This document shows positions 23,826-31,470 of a stretch of 44,035 bases of DNA, in pieces (within the stretch, counting starts at the first letter, position 1; the number at the start of each line of letters is the position of its first letter). The notes under the pieces are model-generated. The model was given only the letters and a program-made list of their open reading frames with translations. It was not told the origin of the DNA and searched no databases. Location: contig PBVL01000029.1 in assembly GCA_002728675.1 (NCBI GenBank), positions 10,446-54,480 on the forward strand, in the 5' to 3' direction. Made by a program: the position numbers and the translations under genes. Source of the stretch: Gammaproteobacteria bacterium (GTDB taxonomy: Bacteria; Pseudomonadota; Gammaproteobacteria; Pseudomonadales; Azotimanducaceae).

Positions 23826-26045
23826 ATGCTCAAATACTACGTTCCGCAGAAGGATTACGGCACTCCCGCGCCACCGGTGAGTGACCGGACGGTCACTCTG
23901 ACCGTCAACGGCACACCGGTCACGGTGCCTGAAGGCACCTCCGTCATGCGCGCCTCGGCCGAGCTTGGCATCAAGGTGCCGAAGCTCTGCGCGACCGACG
24001 CCGTCGACGCGTTCGGTTCGTGCCGCCTCTGCCTCGTGGAGATCGAAGGCATGCGCGGCTACCCGGCAAGCTGCACGACCCCGGTCGCGGAAGGCATGGT
24101 CGTGCGCACGCAGACCGAGCCCCTCGCGAAGCTGCGTCGGAACGTGATGGAACTCTACATTTCGGACCACCCGCTCGACTGCCTGACCTGCCCAACCAAC
24201 GGCGACTGCGAACTGCAGGACGTCGCGGGCGAGGTGGGGCTGCGGGACGTGCGCTATGGCGATGACGGCGCTAACCACCTTGCCGCTGAAAAGGACGCTT
24301 CCAATCCCTATTTCACGTTCGATCCATCGAAGTGCATCGTGTGTTCGCGCTGTGTGCGGGCCTGCGAGGAAGTCCAGGGTACCTTCGCGCTGACGATCGA
24401 GGGGCGGGGGTTCGAGTCCAGGGTGTCACCGGGTGGCATCGAGTTCATTAACTCGGAATGTGTCTCCTGCGGTGCTTGTGTCGACGCATGCCCGACCGCC
24501 ACGCTGTCGGAGAAGTCGATCGCCGAGCACGGCACGCCCCAGCATTACGCGGTCACGACCTGCGGCTATTGCGGTGTGGGCTGCTCGTTTCGGGCGGAGA
24601 TGAAGGGCGACCAACTGGTGCGCATGACGCCCTGGAAAGACGGCAAAGCCAACGACGGCCACTCGTGTATCAAGGGTCGGTTCGCATACGGCTACGCGAC
24701 GCACCGCGACCGGGTGACCGAACCGATGATCCGGGATTCGATCGACGAACCCTGGCGGAAAGTGTCGTGGGCAGAGGCGATCACCTTCGCGGCGGGACGG
24801 ATACGTGACATTCAGAAGCAGCACGGCGTGAAGTCCGTTGGCGGCATCACGTCTTCGCGCTGTACCAACGAGGAGACGTTCCTCGTCCAGAAACTCGTGC
24901 GCACCGCCTTCGGCAACAACAACGTCGATACCTGCGCGCGGGTCTGTCATTCTCCAACGGGCTACGGGCTCAAGACCACGCTTGGGGAGTCCGCGGGCAC
25001 GCAGGCATTCAGTTCGGTTGCGAAGGCCGACGTCGTCATCGTCATGGGCGCGAACCCGACCGAAGCGCACCCGGTTTTTGGCTCGCGCCTCAAGAAACGC
25101 CTGCGCGAAGGGGCAAAGCTCATCGTCATCGATCCGCGTCGGATCGATCTCGTGCGCTCCGCGCACATCAGCGCCGACTATCATCTGGCACTGCGGCCGG
25201 GCACCAACGTCGCACTCATCAACGCGCTTGCCCACACGATCGTCGAAGAGGGACTCGAAGACCGCGCCTTCATCGCGGAACGCTGCGAGAAACCGGCTTT
25301 CGATCTCTGGCGGGACTTCATCCTCGAACCCCGGAACTCCCCGGAGGCGCTCGAGGAGGCGACCGGCGTCCCTGCGGCCGACGTCCGCGCCGCAGCCCGT
25401 CTGTACGCCGGGGCCGACAACGGAGCCGTCTATTACGGGCTTGGGGTCACCGAACACAGCCAGGGCTCAACCACCGTGATGGGCATCGCAAATCTTGCGA
25501 TGCTGACCGGCAACCTTGGGCGCGAGGGCGTGGGGGTGAACCCGCTGCGAGGCCAGAACAACGTGCAGGGCGCGTGCGACATGGGTTCGTTCCCGCACGA
25601 ACTCCCGGGCTATCGCCACATCTCGGACGCCTCGACGCGGGCCTTGTTCGAAGATGCCTGGGACGTCTCCCTGGATGACACCCCCGGGCTGCGAATCCCC
25701 AACATGTTCGATGCCGCCCTCGACGGCGACTTCCGCGCGCTGTACTGCCAAGGTGAAGACTTCGCGCAGTCCGATCCGAACACGCTGCATGTCGAGGCGG
25801 CGCTGTCGTCCCTCGACTGCCTGATCGTGCAGGACATCTTCCTGAACGAGACCGCACGTTTTGCCCACGTGTTCCTGCCGGGTGCGACGTTCCTCGAAAA
25901 GGACGGCACGTTCACCAACGCCGAGCGCCGGATTTCACGCGTACGCAAGGTCATCGAACCGATCTCGGGCAAACAGGACTGGCAGGCGACGCAGGCGCTC
26001 GCGAACGCGCTCGGCTGCACCTGGGACTACAGCCATCCGTCGTAG
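23826..26045 (+). CDS. fdsA: Formate dehydrogenase alpha subunit, N-terminal part ending at an in-frame amber codon
   Basis: The 739-residue segment carries the whole electron-transfer and most of the catalytic part of FdsA. It opens with a [2Fe-2S] domain (LCATDAVDAFGSCRLCLVEIEG) and a His/Cys cluster (HPLDCLTCPTNGDCELQ). Two ferredoxin [4Fe-4S] motifs (CIVCSRCVRACEEVQ, CVSCGACVDACPTA) and the cluster next to the molybdenum site (CGYCGVGCSF) follow. CARVCHSPTGYGL places Cys, not selenocysteine, as the molybdenum ligand. Translation meets TAG at 26043-26045, after DYSHPS. The reading frame continues unchanged after it as IMAEIAGLTP, where intact FdsA proteins read HPSEIM, so a GAG-to-TAG change is the simplest reading. 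Without the C-terminal cofactor-binding domain this product should be inactive. Confidence 0.9.
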   Translation: MLKYYVPQKDYGTPAPPVSDRTVTLTVNGTPVTVPEGTSVMRASAELGIKVPKLCATDAVDAFGSCRLCLVEIEGMRGYPASCTTPVAEGMVVRTQTEPLAKLRRNVMELYISDHPLDCLTCPTNGDCELQDVAGEVGLRDVRYGDDGANHLAAEKDASNPYFTFDPSKCIVCSRCVRACEEVQGTFALTIEGRGFESRVSPGGIEFINSECVSCGACVDACPTATLSEKSIAEHGTPQHYAVTTCGYCGVGCSFRAEMKGDQLVRMTPWKDGKANDGHSCIKGRFAYGYATHRDRVTEPMIRDSIDEPWRKVSWAEAITFAAGRIRDIQKQHGVKSVGGITSSRCTNEETFLVQKLVRTAFGNNNVDTCARVCHSPTGYGLKTTLGESAGTQAFSSVAKADVVIVMGANPTEAHPVFGSRLKKRLREGAKLIVIDPRRIDLVRSAHISADYHLALRPGTNVALINALAHTIVEEGLEDRAFIAERCEKPAFDLWRDFILEPRNSPEALEEATGVPAADVRAAARLYAGADNGAVYYGLGVTEHSQGSTTVMGIANLAMLTGNLGREGVGVNPLRGQNNVQGACDMGSFPHELPGYRHISDASTRALFEDAWDVSLDDTPGLRIPNMFDAALDGDFRALYCQGEDFAQSDPNTLHVEAALSSLDCLIVQDIFLNETARFAHVFLPGATFLEKDGTFTNAERRISRVRKVIEPISGKQDWQATQALANALGCTWDYSHPS

Positions 26046-26048
26046 ATC

Positions 26049-26675
26049 ATGGCCGAGATCGCAGGGCTCACGCCGACCTTCCACGGCGTCTCGTACGAGC
26101 GCCTCGATGAGGAGGGGAGTATTCAGTGGCCCTGCAACGACGGCGCACCATCCGGCACGCCGACGATGCATGTCGACACGTTCGTACGCGGTGAAGGTCT
26201 GTTTGCAGTCACCGATTTCGTGGCCACCGATGAGAAGGTCAACCGGCGCTTTCCGATGTTGCTCACGACGGGAAGGACATTGACGCAATACAACGTCGGC
26301 GCACAGACCCGGCGGACCGAAAATGTGCAGTGGCACGAGGAGGACCGCCTCGAAATCAATCCGGCGGACGCCGAAGACCGCGGCATTGTCGAAGGCGACT
26401 GGGTGGGGATCCAGAGTCGTCAGGGGGATACGGTGCTGCGCTCACATCTTACCGATCGGGTGCAGCCGGGAGTCGTCTACACGACCTTTCACTATCCGCT
26501 GTCCGGCGCGAACGTCATCACGACCGACAACTCGGACTGGGCGACAAACTGTCCTGAATACAAGGTCACAGCCGTCCAGGTGTCGAAAGTTTCCTCGCCG
26601 TCCAGCTGGCAGAAGCAGCAGGTCGATTTCAACAAACTGCAGCAGCAGTACCTTGATGCTGCGTCGGTCGACTGA
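26049..26675 (+). CDS. fdsA: Formate dehydrogenase alpha subunit, C-terminal part (molybdopterin dinucleotide-binding domain)
   Basis: This 208-codon ORF is in the same frame as the preceding one, separated only by TAG ATC. It encodes the last FdsA domain: GVSYERLDEEGSIQWPCN, then RFPMLLTTGRTLTQYNVGAQTRRTENVQWHEEDRLEINPADAEDRGIVEGDWVGIQSRQG, and VQPGVVYTTFHYPLSGANVITTDNSDWATNCPEYKVTAVQV. These are the conserved strands that bind the second guanine dinucleotide of the bis-MGD cofactor. There is no Shine-Dalgarno sequence before ATG 26049, so independent translation would rest on re-initiation. I treat it with 23826-26045 as one interrupted gene. fdhD follows after three bases. Confidence 0.9.
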   Translation: MAEIAGLTPTFHGVSYERLDEEGSIQWPCNDGAPSGTPTMHVDTFVRGEGLFAVTDFVATDEKVNRRFPMLLTTGRTLTQYNVGAQTRRTENVQWHEEDRLEINPADAEDRGIVEGDWVGIQSRQGDTVLRSHLTDRVQPGVVYTTFHYPLSGANVITTDNSDWATNCPEYKVTAVQVSKVSSPSSWQKQQVDFNKLQQQYLDAASVD

Positions 26676-26678
26676 CAC

Positions 26679-27497
26679 TTGCGCGACTCTGCAGATGGGG
26701 CGGGTACCGCAAGGCTCAATGCCGGCCGTTGGAACGGGGACGCGCTGCTCGACGAGGAAGACGGCGTCGCGGTCGAGGTCCCCGTTGCGCTCGTGTACAA
26801 CGGCGTCTCGCATGCTGTCCTGTTGGCAACGCCCTGCGACCTCGAAGACTTTGCGTACGGCTTCACGCTGAGTGAGGCGATCGCGACCGACGCGGGCGAA
26901 CTGCTTGGCGTCGAAGTGGGTGATCGTGATGCGCTCGGCGTCACGATTGATGTCAGACTGACTTCGCGCGCCTTCGCTCGGCTGTCCGACCGGCGCAGAA
27001 CGCTCGCGGGCGCGACAGGCTGTGGCCTGTGTGGCGTCGAATCACTGGAGCAGGCAACGCGCGCGGTCGACCCTGTCCCCTCGACGATTCACCTCGACCC
27101 GAAGGTCGTGCCAGGTAGTCTTGCGCAGCTGATCGACGCGCAACCCATGCGAGCCGAGACAGGTTCCGTTCACGTCGCCGCGTGGATTGGTCCGGATGGC
27201 AACCTGCAGCTTGCCCGGGAAGACGTGGGTCGTCACAACGCGCTGGACAAACTCCTCGGCGCCCGTGCCCGCGGGACGTCGCGCGACGGGTTCGCCGTGA
27301 TATCCAGCCGTGCGAGTTACGAGATGGTCCTCAAGGCAGCAACGATGCGCGTCGAGATGCTCGTCGCGGTGTCCGCGCCGACATCGCTCGCGGTGCAGAC
27401 CGCAGAGACCGTCGGCATGACACTGGTCGGCTTTGCGCGAGGCAGGCAGTTCAAGGTGTACACTCGGCCCGAAAGGTTTCGGACGGGTCCGCGTTGA
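26679..27497 (+). CDS. fdhD: Formate dehydrogenase accessory sulfurtransferase FdhD
   Basis: The 272-residue protein carries the CGLCG motif (115-119, in GATGCGLCGVESLE), the Cys pair that passes sulfur from IscS to the molybdenum cofactor. Other family blocks are VAVEVPVALVYNG, LATPCDLEDFAYGFTLSEAI, REDVGRHNALDKLLG and SSRASYEMVLKAATMRVEMLVAVSAPTSLAV. It matures the FdsA active site. The track start is a TTG three bases after the fdsA stop, compatible with coupling. It occupies the fdsC place in an fdsGBACD-type operon, and its stop overlaps fdsD (TTGA). Confidence 0.93.
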   Translation: MRDSADGAGTARLNAGRWNGDALLDEEDGVAVEVPVALVYNGVSHAVLLATPCDLEDFAYGFTLSEAIATDAGELLGVEVGDRDALGVTIDVRLTSRAFARLSDRRRTLAGATGCGLCGVESLEQATRAVDPVPSTIHLDPKVVPGSLAQLIDAQPMRAETGSVHVAAWIGPDGNLQLAREDVGRHNALDKLLGARARGTSRDGFAVISSRASYEMVLKAATMRVEMLVAVSAPTSLAVQTAETVGMTLVGFARGRQFKVYTRPERFRTGPR

Positions 27498-27703
27498 GTC
27501 AGCAGCAGGAACACACGGTACGGATGCTGAATCAGATTGCGGCAAATTTCGCGTGGGCCGATGAAGACGAAGCCACCGCGCGCGTGCTGGATCACATCAC
27601 GCGATTCTGGAGCCCCGCAATGCGCCGGATCGTCCGGACCTACGCGGAGAGCGGTGGTGCGGACCTCGCGCCCACGGCCCGGGCCGCAGCACTCAAGACC
27701 TGA
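27494..27703 (+). CDS. fdsD: NAD-dependent formate dehydrogenase delta subunit
   Basis: This small gene is hidden in the track inside the ORF 27182-27703. From TTG 27494 it encodes 69 residues (VRMLNQIAANFAWADEDEATARVLDHITRFWSPAMRRIV), and an ATG at 27524 is an alternative start. The (V)RM-NQIA-NF and HI-RFW-PAMR blocks are the signature of FdsD, the small cytoplasmic subunit needed for a fully assembled NAD-linked formate dehydrogenase. The TTG start overlaps the fdhD stop. It closes the fds operon, and the LLM gene follows after 19 bases. Confidence 0.85.
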   Translation: MSQQQEHTVRMLNQIAANFAWADEDEATARVLDHITRFWSPAMRRIVRTYAESGGADLAPTARAAALKT

Positions 27704-27722
27704 CACAGCAGGGGACAGATAC

Positions 27723-28883
27723 GTGAAATTCGGGATCTTCTTCGAACTCTCGACACCGCGCCCGTTCACACGTGAAAACGAAGCGGCCGTCTACCACAAC
27801 GCGCTCGAGCAGTGCCGGCTTGCCGACGCGCTCGGCTTCGACCACGTCTGGGCGGTCGAGCACCACTTCCTCGAAGAGTATTCGCACTGCTCGTCACCGG
27901 AGGTCTTTCTGACGGCGGTTGCCGCGCAGACACAGCGCATTCGGGTGGGACACGGCGCGGTCGTGTGCGTCCCCGAGATGAACCATCCCATCCGGGTTGC
28001 TGAACGCGCCGCTGCGCTCGACATCCTGTCTCGCGGTCGACTGGAGTTTGGCACCGCCCGTTCGTCGACGTGGACCGAACTCGGTGGGTTCGAGGTCAAC
28101 CCGGACGACACCAAGAAGACCTGGGACGAGTTCTGCCGCGTGCTGCCGCAGATGTGGACACAGGATGAGTTTGAATGGGAGGGCAAGGCGTTCTCGATGC
28201 CCTCGCGGAACGTCCTGCCCAAACCCTACCAGGATCCTCATCCGCCGATGTGGGTCACAGTGACGTCACCGGGGACAGAGCTGGATGCTGCCGACCGGGG
28301 GCTTGGGTGTCTCGGCGTATCGGCTGCGGGTTACGAAGAGCAGGAGCGCCGAACGAAGGAGTACCACCGCCGAATCCGCGAATGCGACCCCGTAGGCGGT
28401 GTGATCAACGATCAAGTTCACACCATGAATTTCCTCTACTGCCACGAGGACTACCGGCAGGCGAGGGACGCGGGCGTACCAATGGTGACGGCGTTCAACG
28501 TTGCGAATTCCCACCTCTACTGGACTCGCGAAGCGTACCCGACACGCGCATATCAGACGCTTGGCAACGCTGGCGCGGGAATGAAAGCGAAGAAGCCGCC
28601 AGCAGACAACCCGAGCGTCGCAAAAGGACTTCCCGAAGGGGTGGGCGTGGGTGACCCGGACCATCTCATTCGCACGATCAAACGCTGGGAGGACATCGGC
28701 GTCACGGGCATCAACTTCCTGCTGAACGCGATGGAAATGATCCCTCAGGAACAGGTGCTCGCGAGCCTCAGACTGTTTGCGGAAGAGGTCATGCCACAGT
28801 TCCGGACCGCGGAGGAGCGCGCGGCGCCCGTCTTCGCGCCAACCGTCGTTCGGTCGATCGACTTTGCTGCGGGGGGCGCCTGA
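27723..28883 (+). CDS. LLM-class flavin-dependent oxidoreductase
   Basis: The start is GTG 27723 with GGGGACA upstream; the track's 27537 start lies within fdsD. The 386-residue product begins MKFGIFFELSTPRPFTRENEAAVYHNALEQ. It shows DHVWAVEHHFLEEYSHCSSPE, IRVGHGAVVCVPEMNHPIRVAERAAALDILSRGRLEFG and PKPYQDPHPPMWVTVTSPG, all typical of long luciferase-like enzymes. It is coupled by a one-base overlap (TGATG) to the acetoacetate-decarboxylase-like gene, so the two probably work on one pathway. It follows the fds operon closely and could share its transcript. Substrate unknown. Confidence 0.86.
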   Translation: MKFGIFFELSTPRPFTRENEAAVYHNALEQCRLADALGFDHVWAVEHHFLEEYSHCSSPEVFLTAVAAQTQRIRVGHGAVVCVPEMNHPIRVAERAAALDILSRGRLEFGTARSSTWTELGGFEVNPDDTKKTWDEFCRVLPQMWTQDEFEWEGKAFSMPSRNVLPKPYQDPHPPMWVTVTSPGTELDAADRGLGCLGVSAAGYEEQERRTKEYHRRIRECDPVGGVINDQVHTMNFLYCHEDYRQARDAGVPMVTAFNVANSHLYWTREAYPTRAYQTLGNAGAGMKAKKPPADNPSVAKGLPEGVGVGDPDHLIRTIKRWEDIGVTGINFLLNAMEMIPQEQVLASLRLFAEEVMPQFRTAEERAAPVFAPTVVRSIDFAAGGA

Positions 28884-29617
28884 TGCTGCTTGGTACAGCG
28901 GACGTCGGGGCACTCCTTGCCGACGCACCGACGATCGACGGATTCGACCCCGAACCGACCGTCCTTCAAGAGGTCACGTGTTTTCAACTGTCTGCAGAGA
29001 TGCGCAACGTCTCGCGGGAGGCGCTGCTGCCGCCCAGTCTGCACCCAACCATTCCTGCGGCGCTGACGATCCAGTTCTGGGATGTAGGCGAATCCCCGCT
29101 CGGCGCGTTTACCCTCGCGCTCGTGCGGGTCTCATGCCGCAGCGGAGTCCGGGCACGGGGCTTTACGACCCGCGTGATCTGCAACGTGCCGGAAGTGACC
29201 GATCGCCTGCGGTCGGCGTGGGGATTTCCCGCGCGGACGGGTGATGTTGCGTTGAGGGCGAGCTATGACGGTGTGGAGGGCGCCGCGAGTCTTGATGGCG
29301 ACGTCGTCCTCGAGGCCTCCGGGATCGATCCTGAACCAATGGGCGATAGCGACGTTCAGTACACGGGCACGATGAACATCGCGCATACGCCGAAGGGCCC
29401 CCGACTGATTCAGGTCGAGGCGCATCACACCGCTACCCGGGTCGAGCGCGTGGACCCGCGACTGCATGTCTTTGATCCCATTGCATTGGGCCACGAACTG
29501 TTGCTGCCCGCGCGTGAGATCGCCGCAACCGTCGCATCAGAGTCCGTCACGTTCTCGCCGGTACGATTCGTGTGCAGTACCGAGGAACTTGCGTTTACCG
29601 GCACGGAAGCCGTTTGA
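28883..29617 (+). CDS. Acetoacetate decarboxylase-like protein lacking the catalytic lysine motif
   Basis: The 244-residue protein has the acetoacetate decarboxylase fold pattern: LLPPSLHPTIPAALTIQFWDVGESPLGAFTLALVRVSCRSG (about 48-88), ARGFTTRVICN, and a C-terminal half with YTGTMNIAHTPKGPRLIQVEAHHT. Classic enzymes carry a Pro-Lys-Lys in the helix after the WGF/GY turn, the first Lys forming the Schiff base. Here the same place reads AWGFPART (112-119) with no Lys. It is therefore unlikely to be a Schiff-base decarboxylase and may be one of the family's hydratase/aldolase-like or binding members. It is translationally coupled to the upstream LLM gene and followed by a hairpin. Confidence 0.72.
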   Translation: MLLGTADVGALLADAPTIDGFDPEPTVLQEVTCFQLSAEMRNVSREALLPPSLHPTIPAALTIQFWDVGESPLGAFTLALVRVSCRSGVRARGFTTRVICNVPEVTDRLRSAWGFPARTGDVALRASYDGVEGAASLDGDVVLEASGIDPEPMGDSDVQYTGTMNIAHTPKGPRLIQVEAHHTATRVERVDPRLHVFDPIALGHELLLPAREIAATVASESVTFSPVRFVCSTEELAFTGTEAV

Positions 29618-29622
29618 AACGC

Positions 29623-29641
29623 GCCGGCCTTCGGGGCCGGC
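29623..29641. terminator. GC-rich hairpin after the acetoacetate-decarboxylase-like gene
   Basis: GCCGGCC (29623-29629) and GGCCGGC (29635-29641) form a perfect 7-base stem around a TTCGG loop, an RNA-stabilising UUCG-type arrangement. It lies six bases after the stop codon but is followed by CAAGGGGGAG rather than a U-run. It may therefore stabilise the upstream 3' end or weakly terminate, while AAGGGGG serves the next start. Confidence 0.5.
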
Positions 29642-29653
29642 CAAGGGGGAGAT

Positions 29654-30012
29654 TTGGCCCTGCATGTTGTGCCCACGGATTCGGGCCTGGTGGTTGTAAC
29701 CGCAGACAGTCTGCCGACATTGGTGGAAATCGTTTCAGCCATTGACGAGGCGGCGACCTACAAGTCGCGGAGACGCCTTTGGGACCTTCGCACAGGCATC
29801 AGTCTGAGCCGGGAAGAGATCCAGCGTGTGGCCACGCACGCAGGGTCAGCGGTCCCGGGCGACTTGCGCTCCTGACGAGTGACGACATCAGTTTTGGCAC
29901 GCTCCGGACGCTCGAGGTGTATCGAAGTCAGCGCGGTCTGGAGAGCCGGGTGTTCCGCCATGAGGAGAAGGCGCTCAGCTGGCTTCACGAACTTGCCGAT
30001 TCTGCCGACTGA
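29654..30012 (+). pseudogene. STAS/SpoIIAA-like small protein split by a one-base frameshift
   Basis: Two track ORFs complement each other. From TTG 29654 (with AAGGGGGA upstream) the first reads MALHVVPTDSGLVVVTADSLPTLVEIVSAIDEA and RRRLWDLRTGISLSREEIQRVATHAGSAVPG, then stops at 29875. The -1 frame continues without gap as RLALLTSDDISFGTLRTLEVYRSQRGLESRVFRHEEKALSWLHEL to 30012. Joined by one extra base near 29860 (at a CCCGGGC run) they give a 119-residue protein. Its pattern is that of the SpoIIAA/STAS-like family, with a beta strand LWDLR and a C-terminal ARVFR-EEEALAWL helix. It is either a recent pseudogene or a one-base sequencing deletion. Confidence 0.65.
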
Positions 30013-30019
30013 GACCTGC

Positions 30020-31222
30020 TCAGGTGCAGCGGATCGTGCCCGCCTCCGCGAGTTCGTCCACTTCCTGGTCAGTCAAACCGAGCAACTCCCGCAGCGCGCT
30101 CCGCGTGTGCTCGCCCAACCGCGGTGGCGGTGCGAACTGCGCCACTGGCGTCTGTCTGAACTGAAACGGCGACCGGACCAGGGCAAACGCTTCGTCGCCG
30201 TCATCGATGTGGTGTACGAGGTCGCGCTCGGCCACCTCGGGTGAGCCGTATGCCGCGTCCAGCGTCCTCACCTTGCCGGCGGGGAGGTCCCGCATGAGGG
30301 GCACCCAATGGTCGGCGGGTTCCGTCATCAGTCGAGCCTCAAGGGTGTCGCGGAGTTCGTCGCGGTGCGAAAGTCTGGCGCCGGGCGTCGCGAAACGTTC
30401 TTCTTCGGCCAGCCCGGGCGTACCCAGGATGCTGCACAGCTCGCCAAAGAGTCGGTTTGAGCCGACCGCGATGTACATGGGCTCCGTCGCCGTGCGGAAC
30501 AGACCGTTTGGCGTCGAGTGAATGTGATTGTTGCCAGCGCGCTGTGGGACCGTTCCCGTCGCCAGCCACGTCGAGCCCATGTTGCCCAGGGCCGCCATCG
30601 CGGTATCCATCAGCGCGAGGTCGATGTAGTCACCACGACCGGTGTCGGCGCGAGACATCAGGGCGGCCAATACCGCCGTCGTGAGGTGCGCAGCCGTGAG
30701 TGTGTCAATCAGTGACAGCGCCGTGCGCATCGGCGGACCGTCCGGCTCACCGGTCAGTTCCATCATTCCGGATTCCGCCTGCAAGACGGGGTCGAAACCG
30801 GGGCGGGTGCGCATTGTGGTGTGTTCTCCGTAGGCGGACACGGACACGTAGACAAGGCTTGGGTTGAGCGCTTCAAGGGCTGTGTGATCGAGGCCAAAAC
30901 GCTCCATGACGCCCGGTCGGTAGTTCTGCACCAGCACATCGCACCTGGTTGCGAGATCGCGGGCCAGGGCCTGACCGGCGGCGCTCCTGAGGTCAATGGC
31001 GACACTTTGTTTGCTGCGGTTGAACGCGATGAAGAACGGACTGCGCGCCGGTTCACCGTTGGCGTCGACGCCGCGCACCTCGTCGCCGGTGACAGGGTTC
31101 TCCACTTTGATGACAGTTGCCCCAAGGTCGGCGAGCTGCTGCGTAGCGAGCGGTCCGGCAATGACCCTCGAGAAATCCAGAATCCTGATGCCCGCAAGCG
31201 GCGGTCGAGTCGTATCGTTCAT
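30020..31222 (-). CDS. CaiB/BaiF family CoA transferase (class III)
   Basis: The start is ATG 31222 (MNDTTRPPLAGIRILDFSRVIAGPLATQQLADLGATVIKVENP), giving 400 residues; the track ORF extends back to the uup start without homology. Family marks are GDEVRG, FFIAFNRSKQSVAIDLRSAAGQALARDLATRCDVLVQNYRPGVMERFGLD and RPGFDPVLQAESGMMELTG, whose Asp is the expected catalytic residue that forms the CoA thioester. GRGDYIDLALMDTAMA follows. It transfers CoA between carboxylic acids. The substrate is not known, but it fits the acyl-CoA chemistry nearby. It faces the STAS-like gene convergently with a seven-base gap. Confidence 0.88.
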   Translation of the reverse strand: MNDTTRPPLAGIRILDFSRVIAGPLATQQLADLGATVIKVENPVTGDEVRGVDANGEPARSPFFIAFNRSKQSVAIDLRSAAGQALARDLATRCDVLVQNYRPGVMERFGLDHTALEALNPSLVYVSVSAYGEHTTMRTRPGFDPVLQAESGMMELTGEPDGPPMRTALSLIDTLTAAHLTTAVLAALMSRADTGRGDYIDLALMDTAMAALGNMGSTWLATGTVPQRAGNNHIHSTPNGLFRTATEPMYIAVGSNRLFGELCSILGTPGLAEEERFATPGARLSHRDELRDTLEARLMTEPADHWVPLMRDLPAGKVRTLDAAYGSPEVAERDLVHHIDDGDEAFALVRSPFQFRQTPVAQFAPPPRLGEHTRSALRELLGLTDQEVDELAEAGTIRCT

Positions 31223-31356
31223 GTTGGTGTCTGATCCTGTAACAGGCGGGCGGATTGTAATCCCGAAAGGCATCGGGCCTATCGCTGCCAGGCAGCGACT
31301 ATTCATGAAGCGGGCGAAAAGAAGGAGGTGAACGGGTCGGAAACCCGGAAAAGCCG

Positions 31357-31386
31357 AGGCCATCTTGTCACCCAATCGAATGGCCT
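31357..31386. repeat. Inverted repeat in the CoA transferase-uup divergent gap
   Basis: AGGCCAT (31357-31363) and ATGGCCT (31380-31386) are perfect reverse complements separated by 16 bases, close to a helical-turn-and-a-half spacing. The repeat sits in the 248-base gap between two divergent genes, just upstream of the candidate uup promoter. It could be an operator, but no known binding site is recognised. Confidence 0.35.
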
Positions 31387-31400
31387 TCCTGAAGGGCCTG

Positions 31401-31429
31401 TTGGTCGAAAACCGCCTTTCACGAATAAT
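31401..31429 (+). promoter_or_regulatory. Candidate sigma-70 promoter for uup
   Basis: TTGGTC, a 17-base spacer, then AATAAT (31424-31429). The -10 matches consensus at five of six positions, the -35 at three of six, and the spacing is ideal. The predicted start of transcription is about 35 bases upstream of the uup ATG. The rest of the 248-base gap holds an AAGGAGGTG purine run at 31322 with no start codon after it. Confidence 0.4.
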
Positions 31430-31470
31430 CCGGGCTAGACTGCGCACCGCGTCCACTATCCTGTTCCGCA

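Noticed and set aside
24930-24965. Selenocysteine-type formate dehydrogenase
   Set aside because: The molybdenum ligand position reads CARVCHSP with a Cys codon, and no in-frame TGA with a hairpin is present.
22152-25457. Long minus-strand ORFs across the formate dehydrogenase operon
   Set aside because: They are shadows of fdsB and fdsA, whose cluster-binding and cofactor motifs are unambiguous.
26043-26045. TAG in fdsA as pyrrolysine or genome-wide amber recoding
   Set aside because: The hydroxyacid dehydrogenase and argE genes here end in TAG at the expected family lengths, so TAG works as a stop in this genome. The homologous residue is Glu, not a catalytic special residue.
31321-31331. 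GAAGGAGGTGA, a near-perfect anti-Shine-Dalgarno match in the gap before uup
   Set aside because: No start codon follows at usable spacing and no coding ORF begins there, so I do not call a gene.
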